A stretch of DNA of 64,000 nucleotides from Lewinellaceae bacterium (GTDB lineage Bacteria > Bacteroidota > Bacteroidia > Chitinophagales > Saprospiraceae): the NCBI GenBank assembly GCA_020636045.1, contig JACJYP010000001.1, positions 372,001 through 436,000 of the forward strand, written 5' to 3'. Below the pieces are notes generated by a model that worked only from the letters and a program-made list of their open reading frames with translations, did not search any database and was not told the origin of the DNA. Below, piece by piece: positions 1 to 7,361 of the stretch. The position numbers and the translations under genes were made by a program. Numbering within the stretch: position 1 is the first letter of the stretch; each line of letters opens with the position of its first letter.

Positions 1-2
1 CT

Positions 3-332
3 TCCTACGCAAAAGTAGGACAGCTGAAATACGGCGATGTGGTGAACCTGCTCAATAAAACATCGGGCTTCTGGTGCATCGACCAGAATCAGTATGTGAG
101 TGCTTACTACATCCAGGAACTGGCCACCAATGGCGCAGTAGTGTCCAATGCCCGGCATGGCAGGGTAACTTCGACTTTCCTGAACGTACGATCGGGGCCT
201 TCGACAGCCTACGGCAAAGTAAGCCAGCTCAAACAGGGCGATACGGTTACGATATACGAGACCAGCAGCAACGGCTGGCACCGTATCAGCAGCAACGGCT
301 GGGCCATCGGCACCTATATACAGGAGGTTTAA
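3..332 (+). CDS. SH3-domain repeat protein, C-terminal part (5' end outside window)
   Basis: The reading frame is open from the left edge and ends at a TAA at 330-332, so this is the C-terminal ~109 residues of a longer protein. Two bacterial SH3-type repeats are visible. The first (SYAKVGQLKYGDVV...) is incomplete. The second has the usual signature TFLNVRSGPSTAYGKVSQLKQGD followed by a WHRISSNGWAIGTYI strand. Such repeats occur in secreted or envelope proteins that bind peptidoglycan or partner proteins. The enzymatic part, if any, lies outside the window, so the full function cannot be stated. The gene faces the next one tail to tail with only about 35 bp between. Confidence 0.75.
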   Translation, partial: SYAKVGQLKYGDVVNLLNKTSGFWCIDQNQYVSAYYIQELATNGAVVSNARHGRVTSTFLNVRSGPSTAYGKVSQLKQGDTVTIYETSSNGWHRISSNGWAIGTYIQEV

Positions 333-367
333 AGTTTGGGCTAAGGACGCTGATAAAAGGTTATTTG

Positions 368-3300
368 TCAGCCTTCGTCGTCCATGGATTCGCAATCGTA
401 GTGCTGCTTGGGCCTGCCGGGTCTTTCGCCGCCCTCCCGGCCCTTGCCGGAGGCTTGCATTTTCTGCAGGATGCGCGCGCGTTCCTGGCGTATCCAATTC
501 TGCATTTCGGCATCGACTTGCCGGTCGAAGTAGCGCACGCCATCGACCCAGGTGATCTCGGCGCGGGCATATACGGACAATGGATCGGCATTCCACAGCA
601 CGAGATCGGCGTCTTTGCCTTCTTTCACACTGCCCACGCGGTCGTCGACGTGCAGGAGTTTTGCCGGGTTGAGGGTCACCATTTTCCAGGCGTCTTCCTC
701 TTTCATGCCGCCATAAAGCACTGACTTGGCCGCTTCCTGGTTCAGTCGCCGTGCCATTTCTGCATCGTCGGAATTGATCGCGACGACGACACCCTGTCCG
801 GTCATGATCGCAGCATTGTACGGAATTGCCTCGTACACTTCGTATTTGTAGTCCCACCAGTCGCTGAATGTGCTGGCGCCTACGCCGTGCTTGGCCATTT
901 TATCGGCCACTTTGTAGCCTTCCAGGATGTGGGTGAAGGTGTTGACGCGAAATCCGAAATGCTCCGCAACACGCATCAGCATCGTGATCTCCGATTGTAC
1001 ATATGAATGGCAGGTGATGAATCGCCTGGATTCGAGTATTTCGAGCAAGGCCTCCAGTTCGAGATCTGTACGGTAGGGTTTTCCCGATTTCTTCAACTGC
1101 CCGTATTCCTTTGCCCTGGTAAAATAATCCACGTAAGTCTGCTCCACCCCCATGCGGGTTTGCGGGTACCGGTTGTTGCTGTTGCTGTTGTTGCTTTGCT
1201 TTACATTCTCGCCGAGGGCAAACTTGATAAATCCCGGCCAGTTCTGGAATTTGAGTTCCTCCGGAGCGCGGCCCCAGCGCAGTTTGATCAGCTGCGTCTG
1301 CCCGCCGATGGGGTTGGCAGAGCCGTGCAAAATATGGCTGCTGGTGACGCCGCCTGCCAGCTGCAGGTATATGTCATTGTCTTCGGAATTGATCACGTCA
1401 CCGATGCGCACTTCGGCGCTGCTCTCCTGGGTGCCTTCATTGATGCCACGAACCGCGGCTATATGCGAGTGTTCGTCTATGATGCCTGCGGTGAGGTGTT
1501 TGCCCGATCCATCAACGACTAGAACACCTTCTTTGGCAGCAAGTCTTTTCCCGATCTTCTGGATCTTTCCTTCGGAAACCAGCACATCGGTATTTTGCAA
1601 AATGCCCGCCTTTTCATTTGTCCAGACGGTCGCATTGCGGATCAGCACCGTTTCCGCCCGCGGTATCTCCTGACGGCCGTAGGCGATAAAAGGGTAAATG
1701 ACCGCTCCCGTTTCCGGGCGTTCTTCCGGTTTTTGTCTGGAGGGTTTGTCCGGACCGGCAGGTTTGGCCATTTCGGCACGCCAATCGATCCAGGAGCCGT
1801 CGGGAAGGGTGCCGCGCCCCGACCATTCGCGTGCTCCGGCGACCCCTGACAGCGATATCTGTCCTTTTTCAAGGGTGTCGGGGCGGAAAGAAAGGGTAAC
1901 GATGCCGTTGGGTTCGAGCGTCAGGGAGGCCTTGACCTTCGAGCTGTCGGCACGCAACACCTGAACGTCGCGCGCTTCGCCTTTTTTCCTGATGATCAGG
2001 GTGTAAGTATCGGCGCCCACATTCAGTTTGTATTCGCCGAACCGTTCGGGCGCCTGGTCGAAAGGATCGGGAGTGCTGACCTGCAGCGGCTCACCCTGCA
2101 CCCAGCTCTCGTATATTTTTGTTCCTTTTTGAAAAATATCGCCCGAGGTGACCGTAAAGTTGGCCAGTTTGCCGGGTTCGAGGGAACCGACTGCCGGGCC
2201 GCTGCCACGCATGGCGGCATCATATACGCCCAGAAAAGTGGCGGGGTTGAAGGTAAGCGCCTTGAGCGCCATTTCTTCCGACAAGCCATACTCAATAGCC
2301 TTGCGGAGGTATTCCGGAAATTTTTTCTTGTCTTTAAGTCCTTCCGTCGTGAGCGCGAAAGATATGCCCGCAGCTTCCAGACGTCCGGGGTTAGAGGGCG
2401 CCATTTCCCAGTGCTTCAGGTCCCTGAGTGAAACATCGAGGGCCGCATACGGGTCTTTTACATCGTAATTATCCGGAAAATCGAGCGGTACGATCAGCGA
2501 TTGCCCCGTCGCTTTCACTTCTTCAAGCCGCTGGTATTCGTCGCCGGCTGTTTTTACCAGATACTTGGTGTTGAATTCCTTCCCGATACGAGCAATGCGC
2601 AGGATATCCAGTTTGTCGGAGGCTTCGAAAATCTGTGGAAGGCGTTGCACGTTGTTCCAGGCTTCCAGCGACAGGTTTTTTTCGGTTTTGTTTCCCCCAG
2701 CCTGATACCATTTGCTGTCAAGGTAGGTCTGTCTGATAAGCGCGATGCATCCCATCAGTGACACCGGGTAAGTCTGGCTGCTCGATCCCTTGCGAAACGA
2801 CAGGTGGTGGCTGGCAGCAATGGAAAGCAAACACTCCTGCTCGGGTGCGCCAGCCAGGGAAACCAACGCGCCGGTGCCCCGCGAAATACCGTCAGGCTGA
2901 TGGGTGAGCACGGCGCCAAATCCAAGTTTCCGCATGGCCTCGGCGGCTTTCGGATCTACGGTAAAGTTTTCAGCGGCGCTGAATTCTGGCTTGAGCGCTT
3001 CATTCCACGCAAAAGCGCCTTTTTTCCCCGACTCCGTCTGTATCCTGCGGGGAAATCCGGCCTGACGTGCAGCAATTTTGGGAAGCCCGTAGCCGGTGGC
3101 ATACAGATCGATGAATGCCGGATAGATCGTCATGCCGCTGCAATCGTGCACCACCGCATCGCCAGGCACACTGACGTTGAGCCCGCTGCCCACTACTTTG
3201 CCGTCGCGGACGAGCAGGGTGGCTCCTTCTACTCTTGTTTTATAGTCGATATAAATAGTAGCGTTGGTAAATGCATGAAGGCCGGGGCGTTCATCCGAAG

Positions 3301-3391
3301 GGGCAGTAACGGGGAAAGTTTGCTGTGCCTTCAGCGCCGTAATCTGGAGAAGAACGGCAATGAACAGCGCAAAGCGGGAGCAGAAATTCAT
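368..3391 (-). CDS. Tandem two-domain amidohydrolase, secreted
   Basis: Encodes about 1007 residues with two amidohydrolase-like (imidazolonepropionase/dipeptidase type) halves. I chose the start at 3391 because it begins a clear signal peptide (MNFCSRFALFIAVLLQ, cleavage near LKAQ); the frame runs further upstream but that part does not look like protein. The second half keeps metal-site motifs: DEHSHI after GKHLTAGII, later histidines in TCHSYVQSE and TFTHILEGY, and an aspartate in AINSDDAE. The first half has the same fold signature but reads DLYATGYG where HxH is expected, so it is probably non-catalytic. The C-terminus is a charged tail. Substrate unknown; it acts outside the cytoplasm. 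Confidence 0.85.
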   Translation of the reverse strand: MNFCSRFALFIAVLLQITALKAQQTFPVTAPSDERPGLHAFTNATIYIDYKTRVEGATLLVRDGKVVGSGLNVSVPGDAVVHDCSGMTIYPAFIDLYATGYGLPKIAARQAGFPRRIQTESGKKGAFAWNEALKPEFSAAENFTVDPKAAEAMRKLGFGAVLTHQPDGISRGTGALVSLAGAPEQECLLSIAASHHLSFRKGSSSQTYPVSLMGCIALIRQTYLDSKWYQAGGNKTEKNLSLEAWNNVQRLPQIFEASDKLDILRIARIGKEFNTKYLVKTAGDEYQRLEEVKATGQSLIVPLDFPDNYDVKDPYAALDVSLRDLKHWEMAPSNPGRLEAAGISFALTTEGLKDKKKFPEYLRKAIEYGLSEEMALKALTFNPATFLGVYDAAMRGSGPAVGSLEPGKLANFTVTSGDIFQKGTKIYESWVQGEPLQVSTPDPFDQAPERFGEYKLNVGADTYTLIIRKKGEARDVQVLRADSSKVKASLTLEPNGIVTLSFRPDTLEKGQISLSGVAGAREWSGRGTLPDGSWIDWRAEMAKPAGPDKPSRQKPEERPETGAVIYPFIAYGRQEIPRAETVLIRNATVWTNEKAGILQNTDVLVSEGKIQKIGKRLAAKEGVLVVDGSGKHLTAGIIDEHSHIAAVRGINEGTQESSAEVRIGDVINSEDNDIYLQLAGGVTSSHILHGSANPIGGQTQLIKLRWGRAPEELKFQNWPGFIKFALGENVKQSNNSNSNNRYPQTRMGVEQTYVDYFTRAKEYGQLKKSGKPYRTDLELEALLEILESRRFITCHSYVQSEITMLMRVAEHFGFRVNTFTHILEGYKVADKMAKHGVGASTFSDWWDYKYEVYEAIPYNAAIMTGQGVVVAINSDDAEMARRLNQEAAKSVLYGGMKEEDAWKMVTLNPAKLLHVDDRVGSVKEGKDADLVLWNADPLSVYARAEITWVDGVRYFDRQVDAEMQNWIRQERARILQKMQASGKGREGGERPGRPKQHYDCESMDDEG

Positions 3392-3593
3392 ACACGAAAA
3401 TTTAAACCTGCAAATGTGAATAGGGGTGCGGCGGCGTCCAAGATCGCGAATTCCTCCATATCGTATTACAACAAAGCCGAAGTATCTGAAGCGAACCGGA
3501 GCGATTTGGCATATCCGGTTGATCTTCAAACACTTCGGCTTTTATACAATTACCGAAATAATATACAATGCAGACAAAATCACCTTCGTATGG

Positions 3594-3794
3594 TCATTTG
3601 TCTTTGTCCTTCTTGTTTTGGTCGGCGCCCGGTTGTATCGGGGCCCGCGGCGAGCGCCCCGACTCGCGCAATGCCTGGCTGATGATCCATTCCAGTTGCC
3701 CGTTCACACTGCGAAACTCGTCGGCCGCCCACTTTTCCAGCGCCGCGTAGGTGGTTTCGTCGATCCTTAAAACAAAATTCTTTTTATTAGCCAT
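3594..3794 (-). CDS. Arc-family ribbon-helix-helix DNA-binding protein
   Basis: A 66-residue protein starting MANKKNFVLRIDETTYAALE. The short beta strand (NFVLRID) followed by two helices (TYAALEKWAADEF and VNGQLEWIISQAL) is the ribbon-helix-helix fold of Arc-like repressors. The tail is charged and low complexity (ADQNKKDKDK). The frame is open further upstream, but the added residues lack family resemblance, so the start at 3794 is preferred. It lies 123 bp downstream of the SPFH gene on the same strand, a pairing common in Bacteroidetes, so co-transcription is likely. Its DNA target is unknown. Confidence 0.75.
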   Translation of the reverse strand: MANKKNFVLRIDETTYAALEKWAADEFRSVNGQLEWIISQALRESGRSPRAPIQPGADQNKKDKDK

Positions 3795-3917
3795 CGCTGC
3801 GGGTTGAGGAAATGATGAATAATGTGCATGCACGGTAAGAACGAAATACCGGATTGCGGAAAGCCCCCGGACGTTGCTGCGATGCAAGCGCCGGGGGTCC
3901 GTTCATTGAAAATACCG

Positions 3918-4775
3918 TCACTGGTGCAGCGTGCCGGTATTCACCACCGGCGCCACGTTGCGGTCGCCACAAAGCACGACCAGCAGGTTGCTGACCATCG
4001 CCGCTTTTTTCTCTTCGTCCAGCTCGATGATCTGCTTGCTCGAAAGGTGTTCGAGCGCCATTTCAACCATGCCGACGGCGCCTTCCACGATCTTGCTGCG
4101 CGCTGCCACGATAGCCGTAGCCTGCTGTCGCTGGAGCATGGCGCCTGCGATCTCCGTGGCATAGGCGAGGTTGTTGATCCGCGCTTCGATGACCTCGATG
4201 CCTGCAATAAACAGACGTTCGCTGATCTCTTTTGCCAACTCGTGATTCACCTCTTCGAGGCCCGAACGCAGCGTTACTTCCGCGTCTTCATCTTCCAGGT
4301 TGTCGTAGCTGTACATGCCCGCCAGTTTGCGCACCGCCGCTTCGCTTTGTATTTTGACGAAATCGGGATAGTGCTCTACGGCAAATGCCGCTTTGAAGGT
4401 ATCTGATACGCGATAAACGACGACCGAGCCGATCATGATCGGGTTGCCCTGTTTGTCATTTACCTTTATCATGGGTACGTCGAGCGTGACGGCGCGGAGC
4501 GATATCTTTTTCTTGGCATAAAAAGGATTGGCGTAGAAAAAGCCGCTTTCGCGGATCGACCCGACATAAGAGCCGAACAAGGTCATGACGCGGCTGCTGT
4601 TCGGTTCGATGGCCATAAAGCCGGGAGCAATGATCAGAATATCGAGTACCAGTATCAGAATGCCCGCTACTACTGAAGTTTTGGTCACCATCAACGCGAT
4701 AGACATGATCATCAGCAGAAAGAAGAGCACCAGCATGAACCAACCGGACGTGGGTTTCAGAATTGTCTTTTCCAT
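3918..4775 (-). CDS. SPFH/Band 7 domain membrane protein
   Basis: A 285-residue protein with two N-terminal hydrophobic segments (about residues 12-32 and 34-55), then a Band 7/SPFH region (IEPNSSRVMTLFGSYVGSIRESGFF, AVTLDVPMIKVNDKQGNPI, VVVYRVSD). A long helical part follows (NLAYATEIAGAMLQRQQATAIVAARSKIVEGAV), typical of stomatin/flotillin relatives. Such proteins oligomerise at membranes and organise microdomains or regulate proteases. Start at 4775 gives the N-terminal membrane anchor. A TAnnTTTG promoter lies about 40 bp upstream. The Arc-type gene follows directly. Confidence 0.85.
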   Translation of the reverse strand: MEKTILKPTSGWFMLVLFFLLMIMSIALMVTKTSVVAGILILVLDILIIAPGFMAIEPNSSRVMTLFGSYVGSIRESGFFYANPFYAKKKISLRAVTLDVPMIKVNDKQGNPIMIGSVVVYRVSDTFKAAFAVEHYPDFVKIQSEAAVRKLAGMYSYDNLEDEDAEVTLRSGLEEVNHELAKEISERLFIAGIEVIEARINNLAYATEIAGAMLQRQQATAIVAARSKIVEGAVGMVEMALEHLSSKQIIELDEEKKAAMVSNLLVVLCGDRNVAPVVNTGTLHQ

Positions 4776-4814
4776 GATTTTTTATATGATTTTGATGTGA
4801 TACTAATTTGATAG

Positions 4815-4822
4815 CAAATATA
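4815..4822 (-). promoter_or_regulatory. Bacteroidetes-type promoter of the SPFH gene
   Basis: On the minus strand this reads TATATTTG, an exact match to the Bacteroidetes -7 consensus TAnnTTTG. A TTG is present 21 bases further upstream (4844-4846), in the right place for the -33 element. The SPFH start codon lies about 40 bases downstream. Recognition is by motif only. Confidence 0.5.
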
Positions 4823-4928
4823 ATCACATTGAATCAATCTTGTCAAGACCTGTCGATCAAAAACACGAGGAAGCCCATCCGCCGGACGACGAATGACATG
4901 GAAAACACGACTGAGGGAAATTTGGGCC

Positions 4929-5825
4929 TCAAAGGCGCTCGCTCAGCGCCAAAAACCACTTTTTCAGCGCTGTTTTTTCGGAAAGATATTCGAAGGCATA
5001 GTAGGAAACGAGCGCTACCGCGCCGCCGGCAAAAACGTCAATAAGATAGTGGTGCCTGGAATAAACTGCTGAAAACCAGATGCCTAAGACAAAAGTGACA
5101 AACAGGACGTTCAGCCAGGTTTTCTTCAGCCGCCAGCCGTATAGAAGGCAAAGCACGGGGTAGGCCGAGTGCAGGGAAGGTATGGCTGCAAATACGTTGG
5201 CATTTTTGGCGTACATATCCTCGAACAGCCGGATGCCCAGCAGGCTGTCGAAATTGAGCAGCCCCGCTGCGTTCCCCGGTGTGCCGTGTTTCACGTCAAA
5301 CCCGTATTGCTCTACGTACCAGGGCGGGGCAGCCGGATACAGGTAATAGATCACAAATCCGACCAGGTTGGTGAATACGAAAGCATAGGAGAATTTGAGG
5401 AACAGCATTTTGTCGTTGCGCAGGAGCCAGAAGGCGAACAACAGCGGAACGGGCACCCAGTTGAGGTAAAAAAGACCGCTCAGAATATCGAGAAAAGGGA
5501 CGTGCCGGTCTTTGAAATATTCGTTGAGGGTGAGTCGCCCTTCGGGTGTATTGATGCCAAACCATGCTTTTTCCAGATCATACGGCTCCGCGACATGGAT
5601 GGGGTTCACTTCGTAATTAGGCATTACCCGCATGGAGTCGTAAATGATCCAGTAAGCGATAAACACGCCAAAAGCGAGCACAAACCGCCTCGATGCGGCA
5701 TGTGCAAAATACAGAAGCAGTACAAAAGCGTAGAGGTAAATGTGCTCCGGCCGCAAGCCGACGAAGTAGGAAAACCAAAAAAAGTAAACTGCCGAACCGG
5801 CTAAAAGGAGCAATAGTTGTCTCAT
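4929..5825 (-). CDS. PAP2/Aur1-like inositol phosphotransferase (candidate inositol-phosphoceramide synthase)
   Basis: A 298-residue polytopic membrane protein (about 6-8 hydrophobic segments). It has the PAP2/Aur1 active-site motifs AAIPSLHSAYP (C2-like, PSLHS) and SRHHYLIDVFAGG (C3-like, HHYxxD). The PSLHS plus HHYxxD pair is shared with fungal Aur1 inositol-phosphoceramide synthase. Context supports the role: the same strand carries genes for inositol phosphate, phosphatidylinositol and ceramide synthesis, and a related cluster with a PAP2-type enzyme is known from Bacteroides thetaiotaomicron. The inferred reaction is transfer of phosphoinositol from phosphatidylinositol to ceramide. A plain lipid phosphatase is the alternative. 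Confidence 0.75.
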   Translation of the reverse strand: MRQLLLLLAGSAVYFFWFSYFVGLRPEHIYLYAFVLLLYFAHAASRRFVLAFGVFIAYWIIYDSMRVMPNYEVNPIHVAEPYDLEKAWFGINTPEGRLTLNEYFKDRHVPFLDILSGLFYLNWVPVPLLFAFWLLRNDKMLFLKFSYAFVFTNLVGFVIYYLYPAAPPWYVEQYGFDVKHGTPGNAAGLLNFDSLLGIRLFEDMYAKNANVFAAIPSLHSAYPVLCLLYGWRLKKTWLNVLFVTFVLGIWFSAVYSRHHYLIDVFAGGAVALVSYYAFEYLSEKTALKKWFLALSERL

Positions 5826-5849
5826 GGCGATCCGGCGTAGCCGGAGGGT

Positions 5850-6386
5850 CTAAGGTTTGAACTTTTCATACACCGCCGTACCGGTATTCGGGTCTTTCCC
5901 AAAGAGTTCGACGTACTCTACCTTCGGCGTAAGGGTGAAGGTGGTACCTTTTTCAATTTTGACAAAGACTTTTTGCAATGCCATTTTTTTGCCGTTGATC
6001 TCCAGCAGGGCGTAGGGTTTGCCTTTGGAGTCGAATTTCAGGCGCAGTTTCTTTTTGGAATAACTCACCAGATGAAATTCGTACTCATTGGTACCGGCCA
6101 CTTTTTTGCTTTTTACTCCATAGGCAAAAGTGCGCTGCAGGAAATTAAGGCCGGTTGTACCGCCGTCTTCGGCATATCGGATCCAGTAAATATTGATCGG
6201 ATCGTCGTTGTGAAAAGCCTTTTCGCCCTTCACATTGGCATCGTAGACAATGGTGTTGGTGTTGCCCGTGCGCTGGATGTAAAACAAGCGGTTCAGGCCG
6301 TCGGGAGGAGTGGGATAGGCGTCCTGCGCCCACGATCCCGGTGAAAACAACAGAAAAAAATAAAGGATGGCAAATCGCCCTTTCAT
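5850..6386 (-). CDS. DUF4833-type secreted protein
   Basis: A 178-residue protein with a signal peptide (MKGRFAILYFFLLFSPGSWAQ). The mature part starts with NRLFYIQRTGNTNTIVYDAN and contains PINIYWIRYAEDGGTTGLNFLQR, which I recognise as the DUF4833 family found beside inositol-lipid genes in Bacteroidetes. No catalytic motif is obvious; the protein is beta-rich. It starts 5 bp after the stop of the CDP-alcohol phosphotransferase and is followed 24 bp later by the Aur1-like gene, so these three genes form a tight operon. It probably works in the periplasm or outer membrane on the same lipid; the molecular role is unknown. Confidence 0.65.
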   Translation of the reverse strand: MKGRFAILYFFLLFSPGSWAQDAYPTPPDGLNRLFYIQRTGNTNTIVYDANVKGEKAFHNDDPINIYWIRYAEDGGTTGLNFLQRTFAYGVKSKKVAGTNEYEFHLVSYSKKKLRLKFDSKGKPYALLEINGKKMALQKVFVKIEKGTTFTLTPKVEYVELFGKDPNTGTAVYEKFKP

Positions 6387-6391
6387 GAGAC

Positions 6392-7096
6392 TTAATTCTT
6401 TTCCAGATCATCGAGCGCCGCCTTGGAATCGAGCAGGCGCCGGATGGCCGTCAGATTGGTCAGAACGGCCATGATGAATATCGGGAATGTAAACAAGGTG
6501 ATATTTTCAAATAGCGGAAAGCCGGTGCCGGGGATCGTGTATTTGAACTGGCCGGTGTATTGCGCGAGTACCCCGCACACGACCGCCGAGATGCCGATCA
6601 GAAGGATTCGCTCGGGGCGCTGCATAAGCCCTCCCTTGCACTCGATGCCCAGCCCCTCGGCGCGTGCGCGCACATAACTCACCATCATGGAGCCGATCAT
6701 GGCGATAAAGGCAAAAAGCGAACTCAGGAAATAACTCTGCGCCACGAGGTAATAGCATATGCCGAGGAACATCGCCAGTTCGCTGTAGCGGTCGAGCACG
6801 GAATCGTACAAGGCGCCGAAGCGGCTTTCCATCCTCCCCACGCGCGCAAGCCGGCCGTCGATCATATCGAACAGACCGCCGAACAGAATGATGCCACCGC
6901 CCCACCCTACGTAGCGCAGATCGGTGCGGGATTCCGCGCCGCCGGCCACGAATACCACCGCCGCAACTACATTGATCACAAATCCGATCGTCGTGATCGC
7001 ATTGGGCGTAATGCCGATGCGCAGCAGGAGGTTGATAAAGGGGTTGATGATCTTGTAGACGATTGGCTGTCCGACGTCCTTCAAAAAGTTCGACAT
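6392..7096 (-). CDS. CDP-alcohol phosphatidyltransferase (candidate phosphatidylinositol-phosphate synthase)
   Basis: A 234-residue membrane enzyme with the complete CDP-alcohol phosphotransferase signature Dx2DGx2ARx8Gx3Dx3D, seen as FDMIDGRLARVGRMESRFG followed by ALYDSVLD. About six hydrophobic segments follow the family pattern. The family joins a CDP-lipid to an alcohol. Because myo-inositol-phosphate synthase and PgpA are encoded in the same island, the probable reaction is CDP-diacylglycerol + inositol-3-phosphate to phosphatidylinositol phosphate. The general family call is secure; the substrate is inferred from neighbours. The 5' side borders the inverted-repeat element at 7133-7294. 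Confidence 0.8.
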   Translation of the reverse strand: MSNFLKDVGQPIVYKIINPFINLLLRIGITPNAITTIGFVINVVAAVVFVAGGAESRTDLRYVGWGGGIILFGGLFDMIDGRLARVGRMESRFGALYDSVLDRYSELAMFLGICYYLVAQSYFLSSLFAFIAMIGSMMVSYVRARAEGLGIECKGGLMQRPERILLIGISAVVCGVLAQYTGQFKYTIPGTGFPLFENITLFTFPIFIMAVLTNLTAIRRLLDSKAALDDLEKN

Positions 7097-7132
7097 GGCA
7101 AAAAGTTGGTTAGGGCGTGAAACAACTCATTA

Positions 7133-7294
7133 AGAGGCTATTTGAATTTGTCAAATGGAGCGAAAAATGGGTCCTTTTTGTTGACAGGCGAGCCAATTTT
7201 TGGGTGAAAAGCAGCGCTATTGGCGAAAAAATTGGGGAAGCATGGCGGCAAAAATGTCATTTTTAGCCCATTATGATGAATTCAAATAGCCTCT
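7133..7294. repeat. MITE-like element with perfect 16-bp terminal inverted repeats
   Basis: The ends AGAGGCTATTTGAATT (7133-7148) and AATTCAAATAGCCTCT (7279-7294) are perfect 16-bp inverted repeats enclosing about 130 bp with no ORF of note. It sits in the intergenic gap between the DUF5686 gene and the CDP-alcohol phosphotransferase gene. Size and ends resemble a miniature inverted-repeat element; no clear target duplication is visible (TA on the left, AA on the right). The alternative is a very large transcript hairpin. No second copy was found in the window. Confidence 0.6.
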
Positions 7295-7361
7295 AAGCGT
7301 CTCAAAAGTAATCATTTGGCACATGCCTCGCACCCCGGCCGCCGGCAAACCCGGCCCGGGC

